Of a DNA stretch of 64,000 nt, positions 57,095 to 64,000 are shown in pieces. The stretch's first letter is position 1, and each line of letters starts with the position of its first letter. A program made the position numbers and the translations under genes. The stretch is taken from positions 62,001 through 126,000 of the forward strand of contig NZ_FOLC01000015.1 of assembly GCF_900112135.1 (NCBI RefSeq), read 5' to 3'. The notes below the pieces were generated by a model, which saw only the letters and a program-made list of their open reading frames with translations, did no database searches and had not been told where the DNA came from. This DNA comes from Collimonas sp. OK412 (GTDB lineage Bacteria > Pseudomonadota > Gammaproteobacteria > Burkholderiales > Burkholderiaceae_D).

Positions 57095-57810
57095 GCACCG
57101 GCGCCGCCACCGCGAATACTGCCGTTCCCGCCGAAGACGAAGACCTGGCGGTGCGCACCGCCGCCGGTCTTGGCATGATGTCCTGCCATCATTGCGGCAC
57201 CGTCTGGCAAGAGGTGCGCGAACACGAGCATTGCGGGCTCTGCGGCACCGCGCTGCACCTGCGCAAGCCGGACAGCATCCGCCGCAGCTGGGCTTTCCTG
57301 ATCGCGGCCTGCATCATGTACATCCCGGCCAACCTGATGCCGGTGATGATCACCAAGACCTTGCTCGGCGTGCAAGAGGATACGATCATGAGCGGCGTGA
57401 TCTATTTCTGGGTATCCGGCGCCTGGGAGCTGGCGGCGATCATTTTCATCGCCAGTTTCCTGGTGCCGCTGTTCAAGCTGGCGTCCCTGATCCTGTTGAC
57501 CTGGACCGCGCAGAAGCGCAGCCGCTGGCGCCGCCTGCAGCGCGCCAAATTGTACCGGCTGGTGGAAATCATCGGCCGCTGGTCGATGCTGGATGTATTC
57601 GTGGTGTCGCTGCTGGCGGGCCTGGTGCAGATCGAAGGATTCGCCAAGATCACCGCCGGTTTCGGCGTGCTGGCGTTTGCCTCGGTGGTGGTGCTGACCA
57701 TGCTGGCGGCGCTCAGCTTCGATCCGCGCCTAAATTGGGACAACAGCGGGGACAGCAGCGATCAAGAGATGGATGAGAATCAGAGGATGAAAGCACAAGA
57801 TGAGCGATGA
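57091..57810 (+). CDS. PqiA-like membrane protein, second half
   Basis: A 239-aa protein from the ATG at 57091 overlapping the previous stop. The zinc-ribbon-like motif CHHCGTVW...CGLCGTAL precedes four helices, including AFLIAACIMYIPANLMPVMI and SMLDVFVVSLLAGLVQIEGFAKITAG. The latter, with its WSMLDVFVV signature, is typical of the C-terminal PqiA module. The acidic tail SDQEMDENQRMKAQDER overlaps the pqiB start. The frame remains open upstream, but that region belongs to the first pqiA gene. Confidence 0.9.
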   Translation: MSTGAATANTAVPAEDEDLAVRTAAGLGMMSCHHCGTVWQEVREHEHCGLCGTALHLRKPDSIRRSWAFLIAACIMYIPANLMPVMITKTLLGVQEDTIMSGVIYFWVSGAWELAAIIFIASFLVPLFKLASLILLTWTAQKRSRWRRLQRAKLYRLVEIIGRWSMLDVFVVSLLAGLVQIEGFAKITAGFGVLAFASVVVLTMLAALSFDPRLNWDNSGDSSDQEMDENQRMKAQDER

Positions 57811-59434
57811 AAACACCCGCGGCGGCGCCCTGCCTCCTTTGCCCGAGCCCAAGCTGAGCCGCAAGCGCGACTGGCTGCCGTCGCTGATCTGGCTGATCCC
57901 GATCGTCGCCGCGGTAGTCGGCTTGACGCTGGTGGTCAAGATCCTGGTCGAACGCGGGCCGTCGATCACCATCACCTTCCGCACCGCGGAGGGCCTGGAA
58001 GCGGGGAAAACCAAGGTCAAGTACAAGGACGTCGATATCGGCCTGGTGCAAACCATCACCCTGAGCAAGGATCGTTCGCACGTGCTGGCCAATGTCCAGC
58101 TGTCGAAGGAAGCCGAAAGCTTTACCGCCGCCGACACCCGTTTCTGGGTAGTGCGGCCGCGGGTAGCGGCTTCCGGCGTCTCCGGCCTGAGCACCTTGCT
58201 GTCGGGCGCCTACATCGGCGCCGACGCCGGCACTTCCAAGGAAACCAAAGACGAATTCACCGGCCTCGAAGTGCAGCCTATCGTCAGGCTCGACGCCTCC
58301 GGCAAGCAATACATGCTGCACGCCACCGACATCGGTTCGCTGGACATCGGCTCGCCGGTCTACTACCGCCGCATCAAGGTCGGCCAGCTGGCGGCATTCG
58401 ACCTGGACGCCGACGGCAAAGGCGTGACCTTGCGCATTTTCATCGATGCGCCTTACGACAAGTTCATCGGGGTCAACACCCGTTTCTGGCATGCCAGCGG
58501 CTTCGACATGCAGATCAACGCCAGCGGCTTCAAGCTGCGCACGCAATCGCTGGCGACCGTGGTGCTGGGCGGCATAGCCTTCCAGGCGCCGGACGACCAG
58601 CTCGGCACCACAGCCAAGGAAAACACCACCTTCAACCTGGCCGCGGACGAAGAAGCCGCCCTGAAGGAACCGGACGGCCCGTCGGAAACCGTGGTGATGT
58701 ATTTCAACCAGTCGCTGCGCGGCCTGACGCCAGGCACCACCGTCGATTTCCGCGGTGTGGTGCTGGGCGAGGTCAAATCGATAGGCATAGAGTACGATAC
58801 CAAGCGCCGCGAATTCAGCATGCCGGTGGTGGTGCAGGTCTATCCCGAGCGGCTGGGACGCCGTTATGCCGAGGATGAAAAACACTCGAGCTACACCGCC
58901 AAGCAGCGCCTGCAATACATGGTCAGCCGCGGCCTGCGGGCGCAGCTGCGCACCGGCAACCTGCTGACCGGCCAGCTGTATGTCGCACTCGACTTTTTCC
59001 CGAAGGCGGCGCCGGCCACCATAGATACATCGAGCGCCATCATCGAGCTGCCGACCATCCCCAACAGCCTCGATGAAATCCAGTCGCAGATCGCCGAGAT
59101 CGCCAAGAAACTCAGCAAGGTGCCGTTCGACCAGATCGCCGCCGACCTGCAGAAAACCCTGGGCACCCTGAACCGCACCCTGCTCAATGCCGAACAGCTG
59201 ACCAAGAGCCTGAACAACGACGTCGCGCCGGAAATCACTGCTGCCATGAAGGATGTGCGGGTCACGCTGGACAACGCCAACCGCACCCTGTCCGACAATG
59301 CGCCGCTGCAGCAGGATATCCGCGCGACCCTGCAGGAACTGACACGCTCGGCAGCGTCGGTGCGGATCCTGACCGACTACCTGGAACGCCATCCGGAAGC
59401 CCTGATCCGCGGCAAGCAAGAGGAAAAGAAATAA
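57800..59434 (+). CDS. pqiB: Intermembrane transport protein PqiB (MlaD/MCE family)
   Basis: A 544-aa protein with one N-terminal helix (WLPSLIWLIPIVAAVVGLTLVVKIL), then three MCE/MlaD domains: GPSITITFRTAEGLEAGKTKVKYKDVDIG (about residue 55), IGSLDIGSPVYYRRIKVGQL (about 180) and NQSLRGLTPGTTVDFRGVVLGEV (about 300). A C-terminal coiled coil (LSKVPFDQIAADLQKTLGTLNRTLLNAEQLTKSLNNDV) follows. In E. coli, PqiB hexamers form a tunnel across the periplasm for lipids. It overlaps pqiA2 by 11 bp and pqiC by 1 bp. Confidence 0.95.
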   Translation: MSDENTRGGALPPLPEPKLSRKRDWLPSLIWLIPIVAAVVGLTLVVKILVERGPSITITFRTAEGLEAGKTKVKYKDVDIGLVQTITLSKDRSHVLANVQLSKEAESFTAADTRFWVVRPRVAASGVSGLSTLLSGAYIGADAGTSKETKDEFTGLEVQPIVRLDASGKQYMLHATDIGSLDIGSPVYYRRIKVGQLAAFDLDADGKGVTLRIFIDAPYDKFIGVNTRFWHASGFDMQINASGFKLRTQSLATVVLGGIAFQAPDDQLGTTAKENTTFNLAADEEAALKEPDGPSETVVMYFNQSLRGLTPGTTVDFRGVVLGEVKSIGIEYDTKRREFSMPVVVQVYPERLGRRYAEDEKHSSYTAKQRLQYMVSRGLRAQLRTGNLLTGQLYVALDFFPKAAPATIDTSSAIIELPTIPNSLDEIQSQIAEIAKKLSKVPFDQIAADLQKTLGTLNRTLLNAEQLTKSLNNDVAPEITAAMKDVRVTLDNANRTLSDNAPLQQDIRATLQELTRSAASVRILTDYLERHPEALIRGKQEEKK

Positions 59435-60066
59435 TGACATCCACCACATCAACACGCATCTGCGGCATTGCTGCCGCGCTACTGCTGGCCGGCTGCACTT
59501 CCGCTCCCACCCACTTTTACACGCTGGCGGCGCCGGCAGCGGCGGCGCCGGCCATCCAGAATTCCAGGCTGTACATCGACGTCGCGCCGGTCTCCCTGCC
59601 AGAACGCCTGGCGCGGCCGCAACTGGTGGTGCGCAGCGCCGGCAGCGCTTCCAGCACGCGGGTCGACATCCTGGAGCAGGAACGCTGGTCGTCGCCGTTC
59701 AACAATGAATTGCGGGACGCGCTGGCCAGTGGCATCGCCAATCGCCTGGGTGCGATCGACGTCAGCCGCAGCGGCCGGCCGACGGACCAGCCGGTGTACC
59801 GGATTGCGGTCGAGCTGCGCGAATTCGACGCCGTGCCCGGCGACAAGGTGCAAGCCACTTACGGCTGGACCATCAGCCGTTCCGACAACGGCCGCAGCAG
59901 CGCCTGCCAGCTGAACGTGGCGGCCGCAGTCACTCCGGGGATAGATGGCTTGGTGCTTGGGGTGCAGCGCACCGTTGCGGATGTGGCCAATGGCATTGCC
60001 GCCAACATCACGGCATTCAAGGCGAATCCCGCAGCCGCTTGCCAGGTCGCCAGTCCGCAGGCATGA
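59434..60066 (+). CDS. pqiC: PqiC-like outer-membrane lipoprotein
   Basis: A 210-aa lipoprotein. The signal GIAAALLLAGCTSAPTHFYTLAAP gives an acylated Cys, and THFYTL is the ABC-transport-auxiliary (PqiC/YmbA) signature. The core includes YIDVAPVSLPERLARPQLVVRS and VDILEQERWSSPFNNELRDALASGIANRLG. It anchors the PqiB tunnel at the outer membrane. It is the last gene of the four-gene pqi operon and converges on the pseudouridine synthase gene. Confidence 0.92.
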   Translation: MTSTTSTRICGIAAALLLAGCTSAPTHFYTLAAPAAAAPAIQNSRLYIDVAPVSLPERLARPQLVVRSAGSASSTRVDILEQERWSSPFNNELRDALASGIANRLGAIDVSRSGRPTDQPVYRIAVELREFDAVPGDKVQATYGWTISRSDNGRSSACQLNVAAAVTPGIDGLVLGVQRTVADVANGIAANITAFKANPAAACQVASPQA

Positions 60067-60091
60067 ACATCAAAAAAGCATCAAAAAAACG

Positions 60092-60826
60092 TCAGAAGCG
60101 TTCGTAACCCAGCAGATAGCGCCATTCGCCGACCGCCAGGCCGGCCATCGGCAGGCGGCCGATACGGATGCGCTTGCTGGCCACCACTTGCAGCCCGACC
60201 TGTTCGCACATGTGCACGACCAGCCCGCGCGGCGGCGCCTTGAGGGCGAAACGCAGGCGTCTTTCGTTTTGCCAGCTGACCTTGATCGGCGGCAGCGGCT
60301 TGCGGTTGAAACTCAAGCCGTGGTTCAGCAATTTCAGCCCGTCGGGAATGATGTCGCCCGCGACTTCGACTATGTATTCATGCTCGATCTTGGCGGCGTC
60401 GTCCACCAGCTTGCGGGTTACCCGCCAGTCCTGGGTAAACACCAGCAAGCCGCTGGCCAGCGTCTCCAGCGGTTCGATCAGGTTCAGGTTGGCCAGGTGG
60501 CGCTTCAGGAAACGCAGTTCGGCGCGGTCGGCGGCGGCGCGCTTGTCCGGCACGATCAGCTGCGCCGCCAGCTCGCTCAGCGCCGGGCCGGCGAACAGGT
60601 CGAGGCCGGCCGGCTTGTGGAACAGGATGGTGACCGGGTCTTGCGGTTCAAGCGTAGCGTCCGCGGCCAGCTCCACCTGCTGCCGCGCACCGATGCGCAA
60701 GCCAGGTTCTTCCACCACTTTGCCATCGACCTTGACCCAGCCGCCCTCGATATATTGTTCCGCCTCGCGGCGGGAGCAGGAAACCAGTTCGGCGAGATGT
60801 TTTGCAAGGCGGATTGATTCAGTCAT
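60092..60826 (-). CDS. RsuA/RluF-type pseudouridine synthase family protein with Asp-to-Glu at the catalytic position
   Basis: A 244-aa protein. The N-terminal S4 RNA-binding domain (RLAKHLAELVSCSRREAEQYIEGGWVKVDGKVVEEPG) precedes the synthase domain. The family's catalytic motif is normally LDxxTSGLLL; here it reads PLETLASGLLVFTQDW, so residue 121 is Glu (codon GAG) where Asp is the nucleophile. HEYIVEVAGDI and LKAPPRGLVVHMCEQVGLQVVASKRIRIG follow as usual. It may be a non-catalytic RNA-binding relative or an unusual active form. Confidence 0.85.
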   Translation of the reverse strand: MTESIRLAKHLAELVSCSRREAEQYIEGGWVKVDGKVVEEPGLRIGARQQVELAADATLEPQDPVTILFHKPAGLDLFAGPALSELAAQLIVPDKRAAADRAELRFLKRHLANLNLIEPLETLASGLLVFTQDWRVTRKLVDDAAKIEHEYIVEVAGDIIPDGLKLLNHGLSFNRKPLPPIKVSWQNERRLRFALKAPPRGLVVHMCEQVGLQVVASKRIRIGRLPMAGLAVGEWRYLLGYERF

Positions 60827-60885
60827 GTATGAGGTCCGGAGACATAAAAATTGCGGACGGCCATTGTAACCGTCTTACCCCTGGT

Positions 60886-61110
60886 TCATTTGCGATACAG
60901 TTCAGGCCGCGGCTTGTTGCGCTGTTCGTAGATCGTCTTGGCGTCTTCGCGCGCGCGCTCCAGCGTACGCATGACGGGATCGTCGTCGTGCAGGGTGAAA
61001 AAATCCTCGGCTTGCGCGTTCATCACATACTTGATCGCGGCCTTCTCTTTCACGTCGTACAGCTCCACCAGCAAGGTGGTGACTTCATCCAGGTATTCTT
61101 CATAGGTCAT
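60886..61110 (-). CDS. Small conserved-looking hypothetical protein
   Basis: A 74-aa acidic, helical protein (MTYEEYLDEVTTLLVELYDVKEKAAIKYVMNAQAEDFFTLHDDDPVMRTLERAREDAKTIYEQRNK). It has no signal peptide or membrane helix. The codon use and neat spacing upstream of the pseudouridine synthase support a real gene, with ACCGGAGTCAACC before the ATG giving a GGAG ribosome binding site. I do not recognise a function. Confidence 0.7.
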   Translation of the reverse strand: MTYEEYLDEVTTLLVELYDVKEKAAIKYVMNAQAEDFFTLHDDDPVMRTLERAREDAKTIYEQRNKPRPELYRK

Positions 61111-61212
61111 GGTTGACTCCGGTGTTCCTTGCCGCGCTCACCTTCATCCACGGTGTTACAGGAAGAGCCCGGCGAGCGTATTTTGCACCAAATGCGCCTG
61201 AGGACCAAGCCA

Positions 61213-62757
61213 TCAGGATGAATGTCCCCGCACCGGCGGCTTCAATGCGGCGAATCTTCGCCACAAGCGGCTGATTTCTGGCTTGTGTTTGCCGCCGGAA
61301 GCCAGCAGGCTGACCGCCACGCCGCAGGATCCGGCCAGTTCGGGATGCAGCTCTGCCAGCTGCTGCAGCAGCTGGGCAGCGACGCTGCGGTCGTTGTCCG
61401 CGCCCAAGCCATCTTGCAAGTCGCCGAGCGCCGCCAGGTAGGCATGGGTGTGCCTGGCCGGAAAATACGACACAAAGAATTCGGTGGCGTAGCGCGCCTT
61501 CTTGGCCGCGATCCTTACCCGGTGGCGCCTGGCGGCGTCCTGCCGCTTGATGCGGCTGCCCCGTTTCAGCAATTTTTTCTGCAGCCCCGCGAGCTTCCTG
61601 ACCGCGAATTTTTCCAGGGGCGCAGACAGCGCGGCCACCTGCCCTGCGCCCAGTTCTTCGCGCCAGCGCCGCCCTTCTATCCAGCTGCCCAGCAATAACA
61701 GCAGGCGCGTATATGCGCGCGAAGTCACCGCAGTCGCGACCGCCTGGCGACGCCTGCCGGCTTCACTGAAAGTGAGCTGCCGCAAACTGTCCAGCTGCCG
61801 CTCGTCCGGGCAACGCCTTACCGCTTCGTCCAGCGTCGCCACGGCCAGCACCTCCCAATCGCGGGCAGGCCCCAGCGTGGCCGCCAGCCAGTCAAGCCGT
61901 TCCGCTATTTCCGGCGGCGCCGAGATGACCTTTTTAAACAGGCCCAGCACAGCGCGCAAACGCCGCAATCCGACCCGCATCTGATGCAGGCTTTCCGGAT
62001 CGGCGCCATGCACCACGCCATCTTCATTGCCTTGCATCTGCGCCAGGCAATTGCCGAGCAGGGCCTGGAATCCCTGCTCCAGCGTCAAGCCGGACGCCAG
62101 CTCGATCGGCTTGGCCTTGACCACGGCAGGCGCGTGCGGCGCATGCATGGCATAACCGCGCTCGGCCTTGCTGGCGTTGGCGGCGCGCAGCGGCAGCGTC
62201 TGCTGCAAGGCCAGCGCCAGTTCAAACAGGCTGGCCGCGTTGCCGGCCTTGAGCTCCAGTTCGATTTCGCTGATCGGAATGCTCTTGCCGCCATGCAGGA
62301 TTTCGCCCTGGTCCAGGGCTAGCTCGACTTCGTCCCCGGCCTGCGACCGCAGCAGCCAGATTGTGCGTTTGAATTGTGTGGTGAATATCGGCAGCAGACG
62401 ATTGGCAAGGCTTGGCGCCGCCAGCAATGCAGCCACCGCCGAACCGGGCTCCAGCAGTCCGCACAGCGCGTGCAAGTCAGGCGCCGCGCCGCTGACCTCG
62501 GACTCCCATTCAGGGCGTTGATGCAAGCCGGCTGCCGCCTGGCCGCCGCTCTTGCAAGTCTGGATCCAGCGCGAGCCCGCCTTGCGCACCCGCAGCGCAG
62601 TGTGGCTGCGCTGCAGGTGCAGGTCGGGCGTGTCGAAGTAGATGCTGGTCAGCTGCTGTGACCGGGGCTTGCCGGTGGCGTAATGTTTTAACAGGGGATG
62701 GCGGCGAAAGCTTGCGACGTCCCGCGGCTCCAGTAGCAGTTTTAATTCGATTTCCAT
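61213..62757 (-). CDS. CYTH and CHAD domain protein (inorganic triphosphatase-like)
   Basis: A 514-aa protein. The CYTH domain spans residues 1-200, with the ExExK motif MEIELKLLLEP, SIYFDTPDLHLQRSHTALRVRKAG for phosphate binding and ISEIELELKAGN. This resembles YgiF, which hydrolyses tripolyphosphate using metal ions. The C-terminal CHAD domain (about residues 220-510) has ESLHQMRVGLRRLRAVLGLF and HRVRIAAKKARYATEFF, histidine- and arginine-rich helices known to bind polyphosphate. It is monocistronic. Confidence 0.92.
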   Translation of the reverse strand: MEIELKLLLEPRDVASFRRHPLLKHYATGKPRSQQLTSIYFDTPDLHLQRSHTALRVRKAGSRWIQTCKSGGQAAAGLHQRPEWESEVSGAAPDLHALCGLLEPGSAVAALLAAPSLANRLLPIFTTQFKRTIWLLRSQAGDEVELALDQGEILHGGKSIPISEIELELKAGNAASLFELALALQQTLPLRAANASKAERGYAMHAPHAPAVVKAKPIELASGLTLEQGFQALLGNCLAQMQGNEDGVVHGADPESLHQMRVGLRRLRAVLGLFKKVISAPPEIAERLDWLAATLGPARDWEVLAVATLDEAVRRCPDERQLDSLRQLTFSEAGRRRQAVATAVTSRAYTRLLLLLGSWIEGRRWREELGAGQVAALSAPLEKFAVRKLAGLQKKLLKRGSRIKRQDAARRHRVRIAAKKARYATEFFVSYFPARHTHAYLAALGDLQDGLGADNDRSVAAQLLQQLAELHPELAGSCGVAVSLLASGGKHKPEISRLWRRFAALKPPVRGHSS

Positions 62758-62844
62758 GCTTCTAGCATACTTCCAAACCGCTGCTTTCAGTAAGCTATTG
62801 TGTTAATGCCATGCACCTGGATTGAGCCGGAACCAGCCAGAATC

Positions 62845-63057
62845 CTAGAATTCGCGGCTGCGCGAACGGCAGGCTCGCTTCATCGCCGGAATCATGCTGT
62901 AGCCGCTTTGCCGATAATAACGATAGAAATAGAAAAAGGTTTTCATGTCAGGCGCGCCAATGTCCGAGGGATTGAGGGTTTCCAGCAAGAACGGAGCGCG
63001 TGGCGCGGCAGTTGACCAGATGTCGATGAAATAACAATCTTTAACCTTTGCACTCAT
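62845..63057 (-). CDS. Small hypothetical protein, uncertain
   Basis: A 70-codon frame (MSAKVKDCYFIDIWSTAAPRAPFLLETLNP...) rich in aromatic residues (FFYFYRYYRQSGYSM) and with a basic C-terminus. GGGCAGG sits close before the ATG. It has no recognisable domain. It lies between the CYTH-CHAD and DUF1275 genes, reading away from the latter. It may be a genuine small protein. Confidence 0.45.
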   Translation of the reverse strand: MSAKVKDCYFIDIWSTAAPRAPFLLETLNPSDIGAPDMKTFFYFYRYYRQSGYSMIPAMKRACRSRSREF

Positions 63058-63172
63058 CCTGCCCGCTTCTAGCCCGCTTCTAGCCCAACTCTTGTCCGAT
63101 AGCCGGCCCTGCCTGCACAGCCGGCTTCCGGCAGCGTAATATCATGCTGTCCAGATCAAGCGATTGTCATCG

Positions 63173-63928
63173 ATGCCGATTCCATATTTGAGAAAACTGA
63201 CTGGCAAGGAGCGCAGCCAGCAAGCAAACCGCCACCTGGCGTTTTTCCTGTCCTTCATCGCCGGCGCGATCAATGCCGGCGGCTTCCTCGCGGTCGGGCA
63301 ATACACTTCCCACATGTCCGGCATCGTTTCGTCGATGGCGGACAATCTTGCACTGGGTTCGCTGGGGCTGATGCTGGCTGGCCTGGCATGCCTGCTGTCG
63401 TTCCTGTTCGGCGCCATGACATCTGCCCTGCTCATCAACTGGGGACGGCGGCAAGACCTCCATGCGGAATTTGCGCTGCCTTTGATGCTGGAAGCGGGCT
63501 TGCTGCTGGTGTTTGGCCTGCTGGGCGGCAACCTGGAAGGACATAAATGGCTGTTCGTGCCGATCACCGTGATACTCCTGTGCGCCATCATGGGTTTGCA
63601 AAACGCCATCATCACCAAGATTTCCAAAGCCGAGATCCGTACCACCCATATCACCGGCATGGTCACCGACATCGGCATCGAACTCGGCAAGCTGGTTTAC
63701 TGGAACCGGCTGGAGCCTGGCAGCAAGCAGCCAGACGTCATCGCCGACCGCGCCAAATTGCGGCTGCTAACCACCCTGGTCATGCTGTTTTTCAGCGGCG
63801 GCCTGGTCGGGGCACTGGGCTTCAAGCATATCGGCTTCATCGCCACCGCGGTGCTGGCCGCTACCTTGATGTGCCTGGCGATCGTGCCTATCGTCGACGA
63901 TTTCCTGAAATTTCAGCGCAATGCCTGA
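63173..63928 (+). CDS. DUF1275 (YoaK-type) family membrane protein
   Basis: A 251-aa integral membrane protein with about six helices. It shows the family signature AFFLSFIAGAINAGGFLAVGQYTSHMSGIVSSMADNLALG and, later, IMGLQNAIITKISKAEIRTTHITGMVTDIGIELGKL. The family is of unknown function. The start is taken at MPIPYLRKLTGKE (ATG 63173); a TTG nine bases earlier is possible. It has no evident operon partners and converges on a partial efflux gene at the right edge. Confidence 0.88.
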   Translation: MPIPYLRKLTGKERSQQANRHLAFFLSFIAGAINAGGFLAVGQYTSHMSGIVSSMADNLALGSLGLMLAGLACLLSFLFGAMTSALLINWGRRQDLHAEFALPLMLEAGLLLVFGLLGGNLEGHKWLFVPITVILLCAIMGLQNAIITKISKAEIRTTHITGMVTDIGIELGKLVYWNRLEPGSKQPDVIADRAKLRLLTTLVMLFFSGGLVGALGFKHIGFIATAVLAATLMCLAIVPIVDDFLKFQRNA

Positions 63929-63959
63929 ATTCAAGACAAGGCTTGTGATTGCTTAAGTA

Positions 63960-64000
63960 CTACCAGCCGCCGCCCAAGGCGCGAAACGTCGCCACCACGG
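63960..64000 (-). CDS. C-terminal end of an outer-membrane efflux protein (NodT/TolC type), partial
   Basis: The last 12 codons read VVATFRALGGGW then stop. The ALGGGW ending is the hallmark of NodT-family OMFs and matches the ending of the OMF at 18946-20436. The rest of the gene lies beyond the window. Confidence 0.65.
   Translation of the reverse strand, partial: VVATFRALGGGW

Overview
This is a GC-rich window (with clearly AT-richer islands) from a Gram-negative bacterium. Lipoproteins, TolC-type outer-membrane efflux proteins, two-partner secretion, PqiABC and the overall gene repertoire fit the Burkholderiales. Gene content suggests Oxalobacteraceae, possibly Collimonas, but this is inference and not proven by any marker in the window. 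No rRNA, tRNA, CRISPR array, insertion sequence or integrase was found.

Layout. 1-7.4 kb: a two-partner secretion pair read leftwards, a 2163-aa FHA-like exoprotein with ten ~88-aa repeats followed by its TpsB pore, which is cut by the window edge. 8-13.1 kb: two tandem tail-collar (MdpB-like) proteins, a DUF6916-type protein, a GNAT, an Asp/Asn beta-hydroxylase-like protein, a sulfotransferase-like protein and a JmjC/cupin-like protein, which resembles a protein-modification neighbourhood. 13.1-18.9 kb: a YbjQ protein, an oxidoreductase, a second-type leuCD pair, a fluoroacetate-dehalogenase-like hydrolase and a divergent LysR regulator. 18.9-24.3 kb: a TetR-HlyD-ABC ATPase-ABC permease-OMF export operon resembling cecR-ybhGFSR, with a palindromic operator candidate. 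24.4-28.5 kb: an SPFH/flotillin-like protein, a triple-YbjQ fusion and a lipoprotein.

28.6-41.6 kb: a complete contact-dependent inhibition locus, cdiB-cdiA-cdiI. The giant CdiA ends in a nucleic-acid-deaminase-like toxin (HAE...PxCxxC) and is followed at once by an AT-rich immunity candidate. 41.7-44.2 kb: an MFS drug-exporter-like gene and an acyltransferase. 44.3-48.9 kb: a DctB/DctD-like sigma-54 two-component system next to a KgtP-like MFS symporter. 49.4-54.5 kb: slyX, an aminopeptidase P, an extra elongation factor G and ribA.

54.8-56.45 kb: a retron-type reverse transcriptase with a ~140-residue N-terminal extension. Its 300-bp leader can fold into a nested three-way junction and further strong hairpins, a good candidate msr-msd RNA. 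This is the most interesting system in the window, together with the CDI toxin. 56.4-60.1 kb: a split pqiA, pqiB, pqiC operon. 60.1-64 kb: an RsuA/RluF-type pseudouridine synthase lacking the usual catalytic Asp, a CYTH-CHAD protein, small hypotheticals, a DUF1275 membrane protein and the last codons of another OMF efflux gene.
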